This document shows, one piece after another, positions 1-8,610 of a stretch of DNA of 64,000 bases. The notes beneath the pieces were generated by a model. The model did no database searches. It was not told the DNA's origin and was given only the letters and a program-made list of their open reading frames with translations. Made by a program: the position numbers and the translations under genes. Source of the stretch: Chloroflexota bacterium (GTDB taxonomy: Bacteria > Chloroflexota > Anaerolineae > Aggregatilineales > Phototrophicaceae); contig JAPOWG010000007.1 of the NCBI GenBank assembly GCA_026707745.1, positions 42,588-106,587 of the forward strand. The letters run 5' to 3'. The stretch's first letter is position 1; the number at the start of each line of letters is the position of its first letter.

Positions 1-1
1 G

Positions 2-523
2 AATTGCTTTGAATACACGGCGGAAACAGTTCGTATGCAAGTATGTGTCGTCGACCATGCTGAAAGCCTGGTTCAGCCTTTCGATAATTCGCACAGCATC
101 AACTGGCTATTGGGTCATATCGTTTCCGCCCGAACCACGCCTTTGACTCTGCTTGGGGCAGAAAACGTATGGTCGGACGAGTGTCGAGCGCGATATCGTC
201 ATGGCAGCAGTCCAGTCGGCTTTCAAGACGAATCGGCGCTTCAGTTCGAGGAATTAGTGAGCCTATTCAACGAGACACAATGCCGATTCCAGGCCAGCTT
301 GGGGGCAATGGACGATGGAGCGCTGCTGAAACCATCCGGGTACGGCAAAAACAGTGTATTCGATAGCCTGCTGTATTTCCATTTCCATGAAAGCTACCAC
401 GTCGGTCAGATGACGATGATTGCCGAAGCTCTCGGTAAACCGGCCGCGTATCTTGCATCAGCGACGTCTCAGGATTCTTCGAAGCAAATTGAGACTGGAA
501 GCGGCATAAGCCCCTACGATTAG
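2..523 (+). CDS. DinB/YfiT-like family protein, 5' end outside window
   Basis: The reading frame is open to the left edge, so the true start lies outside; the first in-window ATG (35) falls inside the domain. The protein has the DinB four-helix pattern: NSHSINWLLGHIV near the start of the visible part and HFHESYHVGQM near the end, whose histidines are the usual metal ligands. DinB-like proteins are often thiol-dependent transferases or stress proteins, but the substrate cannot be told here. The 3' end overlaps the convergent membrane-protein gene by about 66 bases. Confidence 0.8.
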   Translation, partial: NCFEYTAETVRMQVCVVDHAESLVQPFDNSHSINWLLGHIVSARTTPLTLLGAENVWSDECRARYRHGSSPVGFQDESALQFEELVSLFNETQCRFQASLGAMDDGALLKPSGYGKNSVFDSLLYFHFHESYHVGQMTMIAEALGKPAAYLASATSQDSSKQIETGSGISPYD

Positions 524-1075
524 CCATAAGCCGCCGCCTGTCTCACCTTGCTCTAGCGTAACTTGATACAGTTCAATCGCTTGCGACTGTCCCAGGAGTG
601 ATGTGACGATTCCCGTAACCGCAAGGAAGATAATGACAAATGGCCGAAACTGCCCCGGCAGAATAAAGCCTAATCCTGTTGACAAGAGGATTGTCGCTAT
701 GGCAAGAAACAGAAGTTGTCGGTAGTTTGGATCGGCGACGTTGTTCAGGAACTCTAGCGGAGGGAGTTGTGAAACCGAGAGCAAGGCAAGGAATAGAAAG
801 GCGAGAAAACGCTTGTTTCGGCTGGTCGACCAAAGCGTGATTAAGATCGCTAAAATCGGCAGTTGCACGCGCAGTAGCAATGGCACGATCAATGGCGGCG
901 TCACTTGCTGCTGCAATGGATGCAAGCTCGTCCACTCGGCCAAATCGAATGCGTTGAGCGTCATGGCTGAATTCGGGGCTGTTACCCAAGGCAACAGGTA
1001 ACCTGCCAGCGCCAGCAGCAAGAGAGCAAGTACCTCATTCCCGCGAGAGGTTTCTACGCTATTCGCCATGCTCAT
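458..1075 (-). CDS. Polytopic membrane protein of unknown function
   Basis: I do not recognise a family. The 205-residue product has about five or six hydrophobic segments (near residues 15-32, 60-82, 88-106, 118-138, 144-163 and 178-197) and ends in an arginine-rich tail (RRILRRR), so it is probably an inner-membrane protein with a positive cytoplasmic C-terminus. It could be the last gene of the leftward polysaccharide cluster, since it follows the glycosyltransferase by about 30 bases in the same direction. Two start codons lie close together (1075 and 1069). Its 3' end overlaps the DinB-like gene. Confidence 0.6.
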   Translation of the reverse strand: MSMANSVETSRGNEVLALLLLALAGYLLPWVTAPNSAMTLNAFDLAEWTSLHPLQQQVTPPLIVPLLLRVQLPILAILITLWSTSRNKRFLAFLFLALLSVSQLPPLEFLNNVADPNYRQLLFLAIATILLSTGLGFILPGQFRPFVIIFLAVTGIVTSLLGQSQAIELYQVTLEQGETGGGLWLIVGAYAASSLNLLRRILRRR

Positions 1076-1105
1076 AGGTTTTGAAGCCCTCGATTCTTTA
1101 TCGGA

Positions 1106-2257
1106 CTATGTATTAACTGACGCACCAAGCATTTCATCGTAGATGGACTTGAGTTGGCTCGCTGCACTGGCCCAAGTGAAACGCTTAACATGCTCAAGGC
1201 CCGCGGCAACTAGCTGCCGCCGCAAGGCTGCGTCGGTCAACGGCCTCATAATAGCATTGCTGATTGCTTCGGTATCCAGCGGGTCAACCAGAATGCCCGC
1301 GTCGCCGGCAACTTCTGGAAGCGACGACACATTACTTGTGATCACCGGTGTTCCGCAGGCCATGGCCTCCAGAACCGGTAGTCCGAAGCCCTCGTATAAA
1401 GAGACAGCAAGAAGCGCGCGCGCGCCTGAGTAGAGCGCGGGCAGGTCCTTATCAGGGACGAAACCAAGCATATGGACGCGATCCTCCATCGCGGTTTCCC
1501 TGATGCTGCGATACATCTCGTCTTCGAGCCAGCCACTGCCACCTGCAATGGCATAATGCAAGTCTATACCTTGATCCCGTATTTCCGATACTGCGCGGAT
1601 TGCTCTGCTATAATTTTTGCGTGGCTGGACTGTACCGACGGACAGGACATATCTTATATCTTTCAAATCGTGCCTATCCAATACTTCTTTTAATACCATC
1701 TCGTCCGTCACCCGAGCAAAACGGCCATCCACTGCCGAATATAAAACGCTGATCTTGTCGGCTGGCGTCCGGTAGATTGCTATGAGATCGTCTTTAGTCG
1801 CCTGAGAATCCGCCAGAACGTGATCTGCCCGCTGAACCGAACGCGGCACCACGGCTTCCAAGTATCTTTTCAGTGACCGGCTGGCGGCATCTGGCACGCG
1901 AACAAAGGAAAGGTCATGCACTGTCAGCAAGCTACGCGTCCGGGGCAAAGTCGGCGGCAAGACGAAGTCGGTAGCATGGAATAAATCCACGGGCCCGGTG
2001 AAGGCTTCGACTGGCAGCGGCAGTTGAGCGCGCTGCCAGATTCTAGCCAGCCAGCGTGGGGTCAAGATTGTCGTCCGCCAGCCAAAGTTGGGTCCGGGCG
2101 GATGCGAGAGTTGCTCACGTTTCGAGCCAGCGACGAAGAGCCGATAGTGTGTCAGGGGGTCTTCTATGGCAAGCGCTGCCGTCAACTCGCGAACGTAGCG
2201 CCCGATCCCGCCGCCCTGTTCATAAGCAGGTGTATAGTCGATGGCAATTCGGGACAC
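1106..2257 (-). CDS. Glycosyltransferase family 4 (GT-B fold)
   Basis: A retaining GT4-type glycosyltransferase, expected to add a sugar from a nucleotide-sugar donor to a cell-surface glycan at the cytoplasmic face. The N-terminus has the acceptor-domain glycine loop (GGGIGRYVREL), and the C-terminal donor domain has the family signature SLYEGFGLPVLEAMACG followed by TPVITSNVSSLPEVAGDAG, which includes the E-x7-E motif. The 383-residue length is normal. The start is a GTG one base after the stop of the upstream GtrA gene, so the two are translationally coupled. Donor and acceptor cannot be told from sequence. Confidence 0.9.
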   Translation of the reverse strand: MSRIAIDYTPAYEQGGGIGRYVRELTAALAIEDPLTHYRLFVAGSKREQLSHPPGPNFGWRTTILTPRWLARIWQRAQLPLPVEAFTGPVDLFHATDFVLPPTLPRTRSLLTVHDLSFVRVPDAASRSLKRYLEAVVPRSVQRADHVLADSQATKDDLIAIYRTPADKISVLYSAVDGRFARVTDEMVLKEVLDRHDLKDIRYVLSVGTVQPRKNYSRAIRAVSEIRDQGIDLHYAIAGGSGWLEDEMYRSIRETAMEDRVHMLGFVPDKDLPALYSGARALLAVSLYEGFGLPVLEAMACGTPVITSNVSSLPEVAGDAGILVDPLDTEAISNAIMRPLTDAALRRQLVAAGLEHVKRFTWASAASQLKSIYDEMLGASVNT

Positions 2258-2258
2258 G

Positions 2259-2864
2259 TTATTCGACGTCGTTAAAGGTCCAGTAGCGGTTAGCGAAGAA
2301 GTTCCAAATCATCACGACAATGACACCAATAAACTGCGAGATCATCGTGCCTAGTTTCAACTCGTCTTGTAGAACGGGATTGTAATTCGAAATCATGCTT
2401 TGAATCGCAGCGGTTGACCATAGGCCAAAGAAGACGAAGGAACTTGTAATCCAGAAGGTTCGACCGATCCAGCCGATCACGCTGACTATGGCGAATTGCG
2501 TCAATTGGCGACGGACTGAATATGATCTCGAATCCGGATACGTCCAAAGACGATTCCAGGTGAAATTGCTACTAACCGCCAGTGTAAAGCTTATGGTAGT
2601 GGCGAGCGCCACGTTGAGAGGCAACTCAATGTTTTGGTCGTCTGCCGCTGGCAAGACGGTCGATTGCAACATAAACAGAACGCCAAAGTCGATGACAAAG
2701 CCCAGTAAACCGATGAATGCGAATTTGATGAATCGCTCGACTTCTTTCGCTCGTCTGCCACCGACCCGGCTTGCTAGGGCAATGATGAAACGATCAATGG
2801 GTGTTGATAGCCCTCGGTAAGCTTCGCCTTTAGACGTGACATCCGGCGTAATCGCTCGGGACAT
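2259..2864 (-). CDS. GtrA-family membrane protein
   Basis: A four-helix membrane protein of the GtrA family, whose members are thought to help move undecaprenyl-linked sugars across the membrane for cell-wall or surface-glycan modification. An N-terminal cytoplasmic extension of about 45 residues precedes the helices. The two family motifs are visible: NFTWNRLWTYPDS after the second helix and NFFANRYWTFND at the C-terminus. The ATG starts two bases after the stop of the O-antigen-ligase gene. Its place among glycosyltransferase and ligase genes supports a role in polysaccharide export. Confidence 0.88.
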   Translation of the reverse strand: MSRAITPDVTSKGEAYRGLSTPIDRFIIALASRVGGRRAKEVERFIKFAFIGLLGFVIDFGVLFMLQSTVLPAADDQNIELPLNVALATTISFTLAVSSNFTWNRLWTYPDSRSYSVRRQLTQFAIVSVIGWIGRTFWITSSFVFFGLWSTAAIQSMISNYNPVLQDELKLGTMISQFIGVIVVMIWNFFANRYWTFNDVE

Positions 2865-2866
2865 AC

Positions 2867-4327
2867 TTAATCCATAGTCAGCTTGTGGTTGAGTTGGTAG
2901 TGCAAAATCGCAAGTATACCTAATAATACACCAATATGCAGAAAGAGGTTGTTTACGAAGAGGTTATCAAAAATGCTATGGACCGCCAGGTATGTCCAAC
3001 TGCCAAGCAGACCGATCGCTGTAGCACGAGAATATGAATCCGGATGCGCGCGCGCGCGCCAGGTGACAAGAAAAATCACGAGCCAGAAAGCCAGATACCC
3101 GGTCAATCCGATTACGCCGGTTTCCGCAAGCGCATTTAGATAAAAATTATGCGCATGTCCTAAGGCCTCCTTCCAATTAATGAGTCGATACTGGTCATAG
3201 ACGATCTCGTAGTTTCCCAGCCCGACCCCCAGAATTGGGTTGGATTGAGCCATATTAAGCGCCGCCTGCCAATGGGCGATTCTTTCGACCACCGCGTAGT
3301 TTATCGGGCTGATATCAACACCGCGAACATCTTCCATCGTAAGAAAATCGTCAGCGGAAGCCGTCAACCGATTGACTACGGATCGCGGCAACAATCCTCC
3401 CAACCATAGCCCGGCAATCAGAAGCGCTAGACCAAGGGCGGCTGCGAACCCTGTTGCCGCGCGTTTGGGCAGCGCGAAGAGCACAACTGCCGCTGAAACT
3501 GCTGTGCCGAGCCAGGCGCCGCGACTCCAGGATGCAAGCAGTGCGGCCGAAATCAACGCTGCTGACAACCCGAAGCAGATAAGCAGCCGCACGGAATACC
3601 AGTGAATCCTGTGTTTCTTTCGGTAACCGGAAAGAATTGACGAAACCTGCACATAGGCGCCCATGAAAGCGAGCGGGAGCATAAGCCCCATGAATCCGGC
3701 AAAGGGATTTGGCTGCCCAAACGTGCCAAAGGCGCGGAAAAACCGACCCAAAATCGCAAGATGGTCTGCGCCGCTTCCGCCAAAGAATATATACAACCCA
3801 ACAAGCGCATTTGCTGTAGCGGCGGCGAGCAGCGCGAATACCAGCCAAGGCCAGTAGCTATGATCCGAGATCGTTATTTGCCATACGAAAACCGCCATCA
3901 AGATCCATTTGAGCCACTCGCGCAGCCAGGCAGACTGTGAGGCGCTAGTCCAAGAGCCAAGCGCGAAAACGGCACAAACGCACAAGATTGCAGACAATAC
4001 GATGTTGCGATGTAACGCAACTACGGGTTTGCGCAGCGCGATTCGATGCGCAAACCAAACTCCAATATAAAGAACGAAAAGGATCTGGCCGATATCCAGC
4101 GGGAGATCAATATTTGATTCTGTCAGGATCAGCGCTCGCAAGGGCGCTAGAACCAACAAAACGACAAGCATTGCCGTTGGAGAGGCGAGCGCCGCGATCA
4201 AACATAAGCCCCCAAGGGTAAGACCAAGGATTTCGGGTGTCGCAATTAAGAGATTCACGATCGCGACGGCAACTGCGATGACAAGCCAGAAGATTCGACC
4301 ACGCAAAAGGTCTTGGAACCCATGCAT
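2867..4327 (-). CDS. O-antigen ligase/polymerase family (Wzy_C) membrane protein
   Basis: A 486-residue polytopic membrane protein with about ten to twelve hydrophobic segments and a large loop carrying the Wzy_C signature NPILGVGLGNYE and GHAHNFYLNALAETGVIG. The histidine in the last motif is conserved in O-antigen ligases and polymerases. It should polymerise or transfer lipid-linked glycan on the outer face of the membrane. The ATG follows the stop of the SDR gene by one base. A run of alternating GC at 3045-3059 encodes Ala-Arg repeats in a loop. Confidence 0.85.
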   Translation of the reverse strand: MHGFQDLLRGRIFWLVIAVAVAIVNLLIATPEILGLTLGGLCLIAALASPTAMLVVLLVLAPLRALILTESNIDLPLDIGQILFVLYIGVWFAHRIALRKPVVALHRNIVLSAILCVCAVFALGSWTSASQSAWLREWLKWILMAVFVWQITISDHSYWPWLVFALLAAATANALVGLYIFFGGSGADHLAILGRFFRAFGTFGQPNPFAGFMGLMLPLAFMGAYVQVSSILSGYRKKHRIHWYSVRLLICFGLSAALISAALLASWSRGAWLGTAVSAAVVLFALPKRAATGFAAALGLALLIAGLWLGGLLPRSVVNRLTASADDFLTMEDVRGVDISPINYAVVERIAHWQAALNMAQSNPILGVGLGNYEIVYDQYRLINWKEALGHAHNFYLNALAETGVIGLTGYLAFWLVIFLVTWRARAHPDSYSRATAIGLLGSWTYLAVHSIFDNLFVNNLFLHIGVLLGILAILHYQLNHKLTMD

Positions 4328-4328
4328 C

Positions 4329-5276
4329 TCAAGTGGCAGCGGCGATAACTTGACGAAAATATGCGATTGTGCGCGCGAGGCCGTCTTCCAGCGCTACTTG
4401 CGGGCGCCAATCGAGCAGATCATGCGCGCGGCTCGCATCCGGTTTGCGCGTCTGGGGATCGCCATCAATCCGAAGACCGTCGTCAAAGACGATACCAGCG
4501 GGATTGGCCGAAACGCGATTGACCACATTCGCAAAATCAAGAATGCTCACTTCGCGAGTAGTGCCGATATTTACCGGCTCGACGAAACCGCTGTCAAGCA
4601 AACGTACAACACCCTCCACCAGGTCGTCAATGTATTGAAAGCATCGCGTTTGACTGCCGTCGCCATAAACCGTCAGCGCCTCGCCACGAATCGCCTGGCC
4701 GACAAAATTGGGGACGACCCGTCCATCGTCAAGGCGCATTCGCGGCCCGTAGGTGTTGAATATGCGTACGATGCGGGTATCCATACCGTGTTGACGGTGA
4801 TAAGCCATCACCAGCGCTTCCGCATAGCGTTTTGCTTCGTCGTATACGCCACGTGGACCAACCGGGTCAACATTGCCAGCATAGTTCTCACTCTGTGGAT
4901 GTACCTGCGGATCGCCGTAGACCTCCGATGTAGAAGCGAGCAAAAAGCGCGCGCGCTTCGCCCGTGCCAGACCCAGGGCGTTGTGCGTGCCCAGCGCGCC
5001 TACTTTCAAGGTCTGTATCGGATACTTGAGATAGTCAATCGGGCTGGCAGGAGAAGCAAAATGCAAAACGGCGTCGATCTGACCGGGAAGATGGATGAAG
5101 TTGCTGACATCGTGATACACGAATTCAAAATGACGATTGCCAGCCAGGTGAGAGATGTTGTCCTGGGTGCCCGTGATGAGGTTGTCAACCGCCACCACAC
5201 GATGGCCATCGCTCAAGAATCGATCGCACAAATGAGAGCCTATGAACCCGGCCCCGCCTGTGATCAGTACACGCAA
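4329..5276 (-). CDS. NAD-dependent SDR, UDP-glucuronate decarboxylase-like
   Basis: An extended short-chain dehydrogenase acting on a nucleotide sugar, closest in pattern to UDP-glucuronate decarboxylase (UDP-xylose synthase). The NAD motif [10 protein letters not shown] is at the N-terminus. The catalytic Y-x3-K is in [11 protein letters not shown], followed by [10 protein letters not shown] and the C-terminal [13 protein letters not shown] typical of this group. The frame extends to a TTG at 5309. I prefer the TTG at 5276, which gives M-R-V-L-I-T-G-G and has GAGGG nine bases upstream. It probably supplies a UDP-pentose or related sugar to the neighbouring glycosyltransferase. Confidence 0.85.
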   Translation of the reverse strand: MRVLITGGAGFIGSHLCDRFLSDGHRVVAVDNLITGTQDNISHLAGNRHFEFVYHDVSNFIHLPGQIDAVLHFASPASPIDYLKYPIQTLKVGALGTHNALGLARAKRARFLLASTSEVYGDPQVHPQSENYAGNVDPVGPRGVYDEAKRYAEALVMAYHRQHGMDTRIVRIFNTYGPRMRLDDGRVVPNFVGQAIRGEALTVYGDGSQTRCFQYIDDLVEGVVRLLDSGFVEPVNIGTTREVSILDFANVVNRVSANPAGIVFDDGLRIDGDPQTRKPDASRAHDLLDWRPQVALEDGLARTIAYFRQVIAAAT

Positions 5277-5324
5277 ATCTTGATACCCTCGATATGATAA
5301 GCTGGGCAAAGTTTACCACAGCCA

Positions 5325-5420
5325 CTCGGCGGCAGCGAATTTGGGCTACCGCGCTCACACAAAACAACGAACCTGCTCGGCTACCGCAAATCGCGGTCTA
5401 GTAAAAGAGTTCGTAAGCCC
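5325..5420. repeat. Two-hairpin intergenic repeat, copy 1
   Basis: This intergenic stretch shares its first 16 bases (CTCGGCGGCAGCGAAT) exactly with 11517-11532, and about 26 of 34 bases in the following block (5346-5379 against 11537-11570). Both copies can fold into two consecutive hairpins. Here the first stem pairs GCGGCAG with CTACCGC (one G-T pair) and the second pairs ACCGC with GCGGT (5383-5396). The copy lies between two leftward genes. Confidence 0.5.
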
Positions 5421-5436
5421 AACGCATGGCATTGCT

Positions 5437-8400
5437 TCATCCATGAGCAGGCTCGGAAACCGCTTCTGTGGCTGGCGTCAGTTCACGTAGGCGCACGGTT
5501 GCAGCCAACTGGAACATGAATATGAACGCCAAGTCGATGACAAAAACACTGTTGTCAATTAAGCCATGACCCAATAGCGCTGCCATGCTTCCCATCAGAG
5601 CCAACATGATCGCGAAACCGACTCCGTCTGTGTTTCTCAATCTGCTCAGGGTGACAAGAGCATATCGCCAAAATGCAAACTGCAAGAGCAGAAAGATGAT
5701 CGGCCCAGCAATACCCAGACGTGTCCAAAAATCGAGTATGAAATTGTGCGGGTGCGACAGATCCAGGTCCCAGATCGCGTCCGGCCGGACATATTCTCCG
5801 CTGTAATAATAGAGGAACTGATCCAATCCGATACCGAAAATAGGATGGTCGCGAATGATTTCGATTGTGCTTTCCCATAGCCTGAGACGAAGAAAACTGG
5901 TGCCGCTGGTGAAATCAAGTATATTGGCAAAACGCGCCGAAACCTGCGTCAACACGGCCAATCCAGCCGCTAGCGCAGCCCCGATACCCAAGATCGGGGC
6001 GAATGCTCTTCGTTGAGCATAAGCGATCAGCGCTACTGCCATTCCCAGGGGGATTCCGAGTAGTATCGCCCCCACACTCTGCGTCAAGAGTGCGGTTATG
6101 CCCATGACGACCAGCGCTACGGCCCAGGTTAAACGCTTGTATGCACTATGCCCGACTAGAAGTAGTGCAAGCGCGAAAGGTATCGACCGGCCAAGCAACA
6201 GGCCAACGTTGTTGGGAGAGCCATACACTGAAATGAGGCGACGCGCGCCCTCTTCCGCGACTATGACATCGTTCCCCGAAAAGTATCTTAACATGCCGAT
6301 GGCGCAGACCAATATGGAAGCAATGACGAGCCCGATGACGCAGTGCAAAACAGTTCGCTTGGATGGACGTACGGCTCTGAATATCACATAGAAGAGCAAT
6401 GGCTCCAGAACGAGCGTGCGCAGTTCTGTCGTCGCTACATCGATATGGCGCGCCCAGCTTAGCGATAGAATGGCGACAACCGCGATCCCGGCCACCCCAA
6501 TGTCAATAATGTTGATGTGCGAAAATAGCGTCTTAAGTTTTAGCGGATAGTTGCTGTTTGCCATTTGATACTGCTCACCCAGCCAGACGCAAAATCTAAA
6601 GAAAGCTGCGATTGACGTGATCAGTATCAGGATTTCCACCATCGGAAAGGCAAACCGGTACAATTCGACAGGTGTTAGAAAAAAGGGCGCCCAGAACAAG
6701 GTCAAGATCAATCCCGTTTCCAGACGATGGAAGATCAATACGAATAGAACCAGACCTGAAACAATTGTCAACAAAAACGAAGGTGATAGATACAGGACGC
6801 CGCCAGTTGCCAGAGCGATCAGGATATTGATCTCGTCGCGGACGAACAGGGCAGGCCTGTGACTTGTCCATGTCCACGTCATGGCAAAGAGCAGTACCAA
6901 GGACGCGACGCTGCTAATCGCCAGCTGCGCCGTCGCTGACAGACCGGCAAACACCAGCCCGATTGGAGGAATCCAGCGGCGCCATGGCGAGGTCGCAAAG
7001 GTCAGCAATACGATAGACAGCGACAAGAGCGTTGCGATAGCGCCGAGCGCAATCTGCCGATCGAAGGCGAATGATAGATCGCCTGAACTTACGGCGTATC
7101 CGACAACCGCCCAACGATCCCACCCGCGATCTGCCACGACGCGCAAGGCATGTGGAGCGAGGGACAAGTTGCGCGCGATGGGAACCAAATTCTGTTCCGG
7201 ATTATGCGAGTTGCTTCGGAGAAAGATATAGCTGTTCCCATCTGAGTCATGGGCTGTCGCGTTTGTTGGCCTGCCGTCGACAGTCGGATACATGAAGGCT
7301 ATATAGTCATCCTCACGCAAGAGCATGGCGAGATCTGTACCGTAGAAGTCGAATTCGAGCTGGCTGTCGCTCGTCTCTAGCCAGCCGATGTCCGCTCCTA
7401 ACTCGCTGAATTGCCAGACGCCACTGTAACGGGCATGCTCTGTGCGCGCATGGAATAGGCCGTTCTGCGCCACCGCGGGAAAATCATAGTTTTGAACGGC
7501 CCTCAACAATTCAGTGGGCTGATCGTCCGGTCCAATCAGCGCGAATCCCCACTGGGCGCTGGTGTTATCTACGTTGGGCTGCCAATGGTGCAAGAACATC
7601 GCGCCTAGCCAGGGGAGCTCGCGGTGCGCGCGGTCGAATGCTTGTAGCGTATACCTGGCCTGTTCGATCGGAGTGGCGCGTCCCCAAATGGATGAGTCGC
7701 CCGCCCATTCGCCGGGTAATGCGTTCCAGCCCCAATGGCTCGCCCAAAGCGGCGTACGTCCATCATTGTGCGCCAGCATCACTTCGCGCAAAGCAACAAT
7801 CCGGGAAAAGTTCAGGACGTTTTCATCAACGCGGCGATCCAATGGGGATGTTGAGAATCCGTAAGGCTTTCCAGCCACGATGTCCGTCAGTTCCGCCGCG
7901 CCGAGTTGATACATCGCGTCAAGATAAAGCAGGTCGCTGATGTTCTGTCCGCCAGTCTCGGTGGTCGGGGCTAAGGCCGCTGCGATAATCTTTGCGCTTG
8001 AGTCCTCGGCGCGGATTGCCTGCCCGCCAGCGGCGAGCAGAGCCAGATAATCAGCTGGCCTGGGCTGCAGTGATCCCCAGGCGTCGTCGAGGTTCGGCTC
8101 GTCCCAAATCTGATAATAGTTCACGGCGTCGCCATAGCGCCGCGCGAAGCGGCCTGCGAAACGCGCGAAGTCATCCAGGGACTGAGGCGGCGCCGTCTGC
8201 GTCAGCTCTATTCCCGGCGGCGATACGCGCGCCCATTCAGGCGAATGCATGAGCACGACTACTGGTTCCAGACGCGGGTACTCGCGCAGAACATTAAAGA
8301 TCTCGTCCCACTGCGTCCAATCGTACTGGTCTCTGCTAAGCTCAATTTCATCCCAATAGATGAATTGTCGCAGCCATACAAAACCTGTTTCGCTGATAAG

Positions 8401-8610
8401 GGCGAGATTTGCGTGCAGGCTGTCAAGCTCATACTGACGCAAGTCAACATTGATGCCAGGCCGAGGCGTCAGGAAGGGGAGATTCTGATCCACCGTTGGA
8501 TCAACATAGCCGCGCAGTTCGAAATCGCGAAAGTGAATGGTGCCCAGGGTGGCTATCAAGCTGCCCGAAAACAGCAACAAACTGATAAGGACCAGTATCA
8601 ACTGTCGCAT
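5437..8610 (-). CDS. Glycosidase-like (clan GH-A) domain fused to an O-antigen ligase/Wzy membrane domain
   Basis: A 1057-residue fusion. After an N-terminal membrane anchor come a TIM-barrel glycosidase-like domain (about residues 50-390), a beta-rich region (about 390-510), then ten or more membrane helices with a Wzy_C region (RLWESTIEIIRDHPIFGIGLD, then LSHPHNFILDFWTRLG read in two parts). In the barrel, IWDEPN holds the expected acid/base Glu (about 171), but the strand where clan GH-A has its nucleophile reads LWASHWGW with His instead of Glu. The ATG overlaps the upstream TAA (TAATG), so it is coupled to the lipoprotein gene; a TTG four codons earlier is less likely. It may bind rather than cut glycan while polymerising it. 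Confidence 0.78.
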   Translation of the reverse strand: MRQLILVLISLLLFSGSLIATLGTIHFRDFELRGYVDPTVDQNLPFLTPRPGINVDLRQYELDSLHANLALISETGFVWLRQFIYWDEIELSRDQYDWTQWDEIFNVLREYPRLEPVVVLMHSPEWARVSPPGIELTQTAPPQSLDDFARFAGRFARRYGDAVNYYQIWDEPNLDDAWGSLQPRPADYLALLAAGGQAIRAEDSSAKIIAAALAPTTETGGQNISDLLYLDAMYQLGAAELTDIVAGKPYGFSTSPLDRRVDENVLNFSRIVALREVMLAHNDGRTPLWASHWGWNALPGEWAGDSSIWGRATPIEQARYTLQAFDRAHRELPWLGAMFLHHWQPNVDNTSAQWGFALIGPDDQPTELLRAVQNYDFPAVAQNGLFHARTEHARYSGVWQFSELGADIGWLETSDSQLEFDFYGTDLAMLLREDDYIAFMYPTVDGRPTNATAHDSDGNSYIFLRSNSHNPEQNLVPIARNLSLAPHALRVVADRGWDRWAVVGYAVSSGDLSFAFDRQIALGAIATLLSLSIVLLTFATSPWRRWIPPIGLVFAGLSATAQLAISSVASLVLLFAMTWTWTSHRPALFVRDEINILIALATGGVLYLSPSFLLTIVSGLVLFVLIFHRLETGLILTLFWAPFFLTPVELYRFAFPMVEILILITSIAAFFRFCVWLGEQYQMANSNYPLKLKTLFSHINIIDIGVAGIAVVAILSLSWARHIDVATTELRTLVLEPLLFYVIFRAVRPSKRTVLHCVIGLVIASILVCAIGMLRYFSGNDVIVAEEGARRLISVYGSPNNVGLLLGRSIPFALALLLVGHSAYKRLTWAVALVVMGITALLTQSVGAILLGIPLGMAVALIAYAQRRAFAPILGIGAALAAGLAVLTQVSARFANILDFTSGTSFLRLRLWESTIEIIRDHPIFGIGLDQFLYYYSGEYVRPDAIWDLDLSHPHNFILDFWTRLGIAGPIIFLLLQFAFWRYALVTLSRLRNTDGVGFAIMLALMGSMAALLGHGLIDNSVFVIDLAFIFMFQLAATVRLRELTPATEAVSEPAHG

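Noticed and set aside
3045..3059. Alternating GC run (possible Z-DNA)
   Set aside because: It lies inside the O-antigen-ligase gene and encodes Ala-Arg; short and without regulatory context.
4278..5297. 339-codon open frame on the plus strand opposite the SDR gene
   Set aside because: It is the antisense of a clear SDR enzyme, has no family features and no ribosome site.
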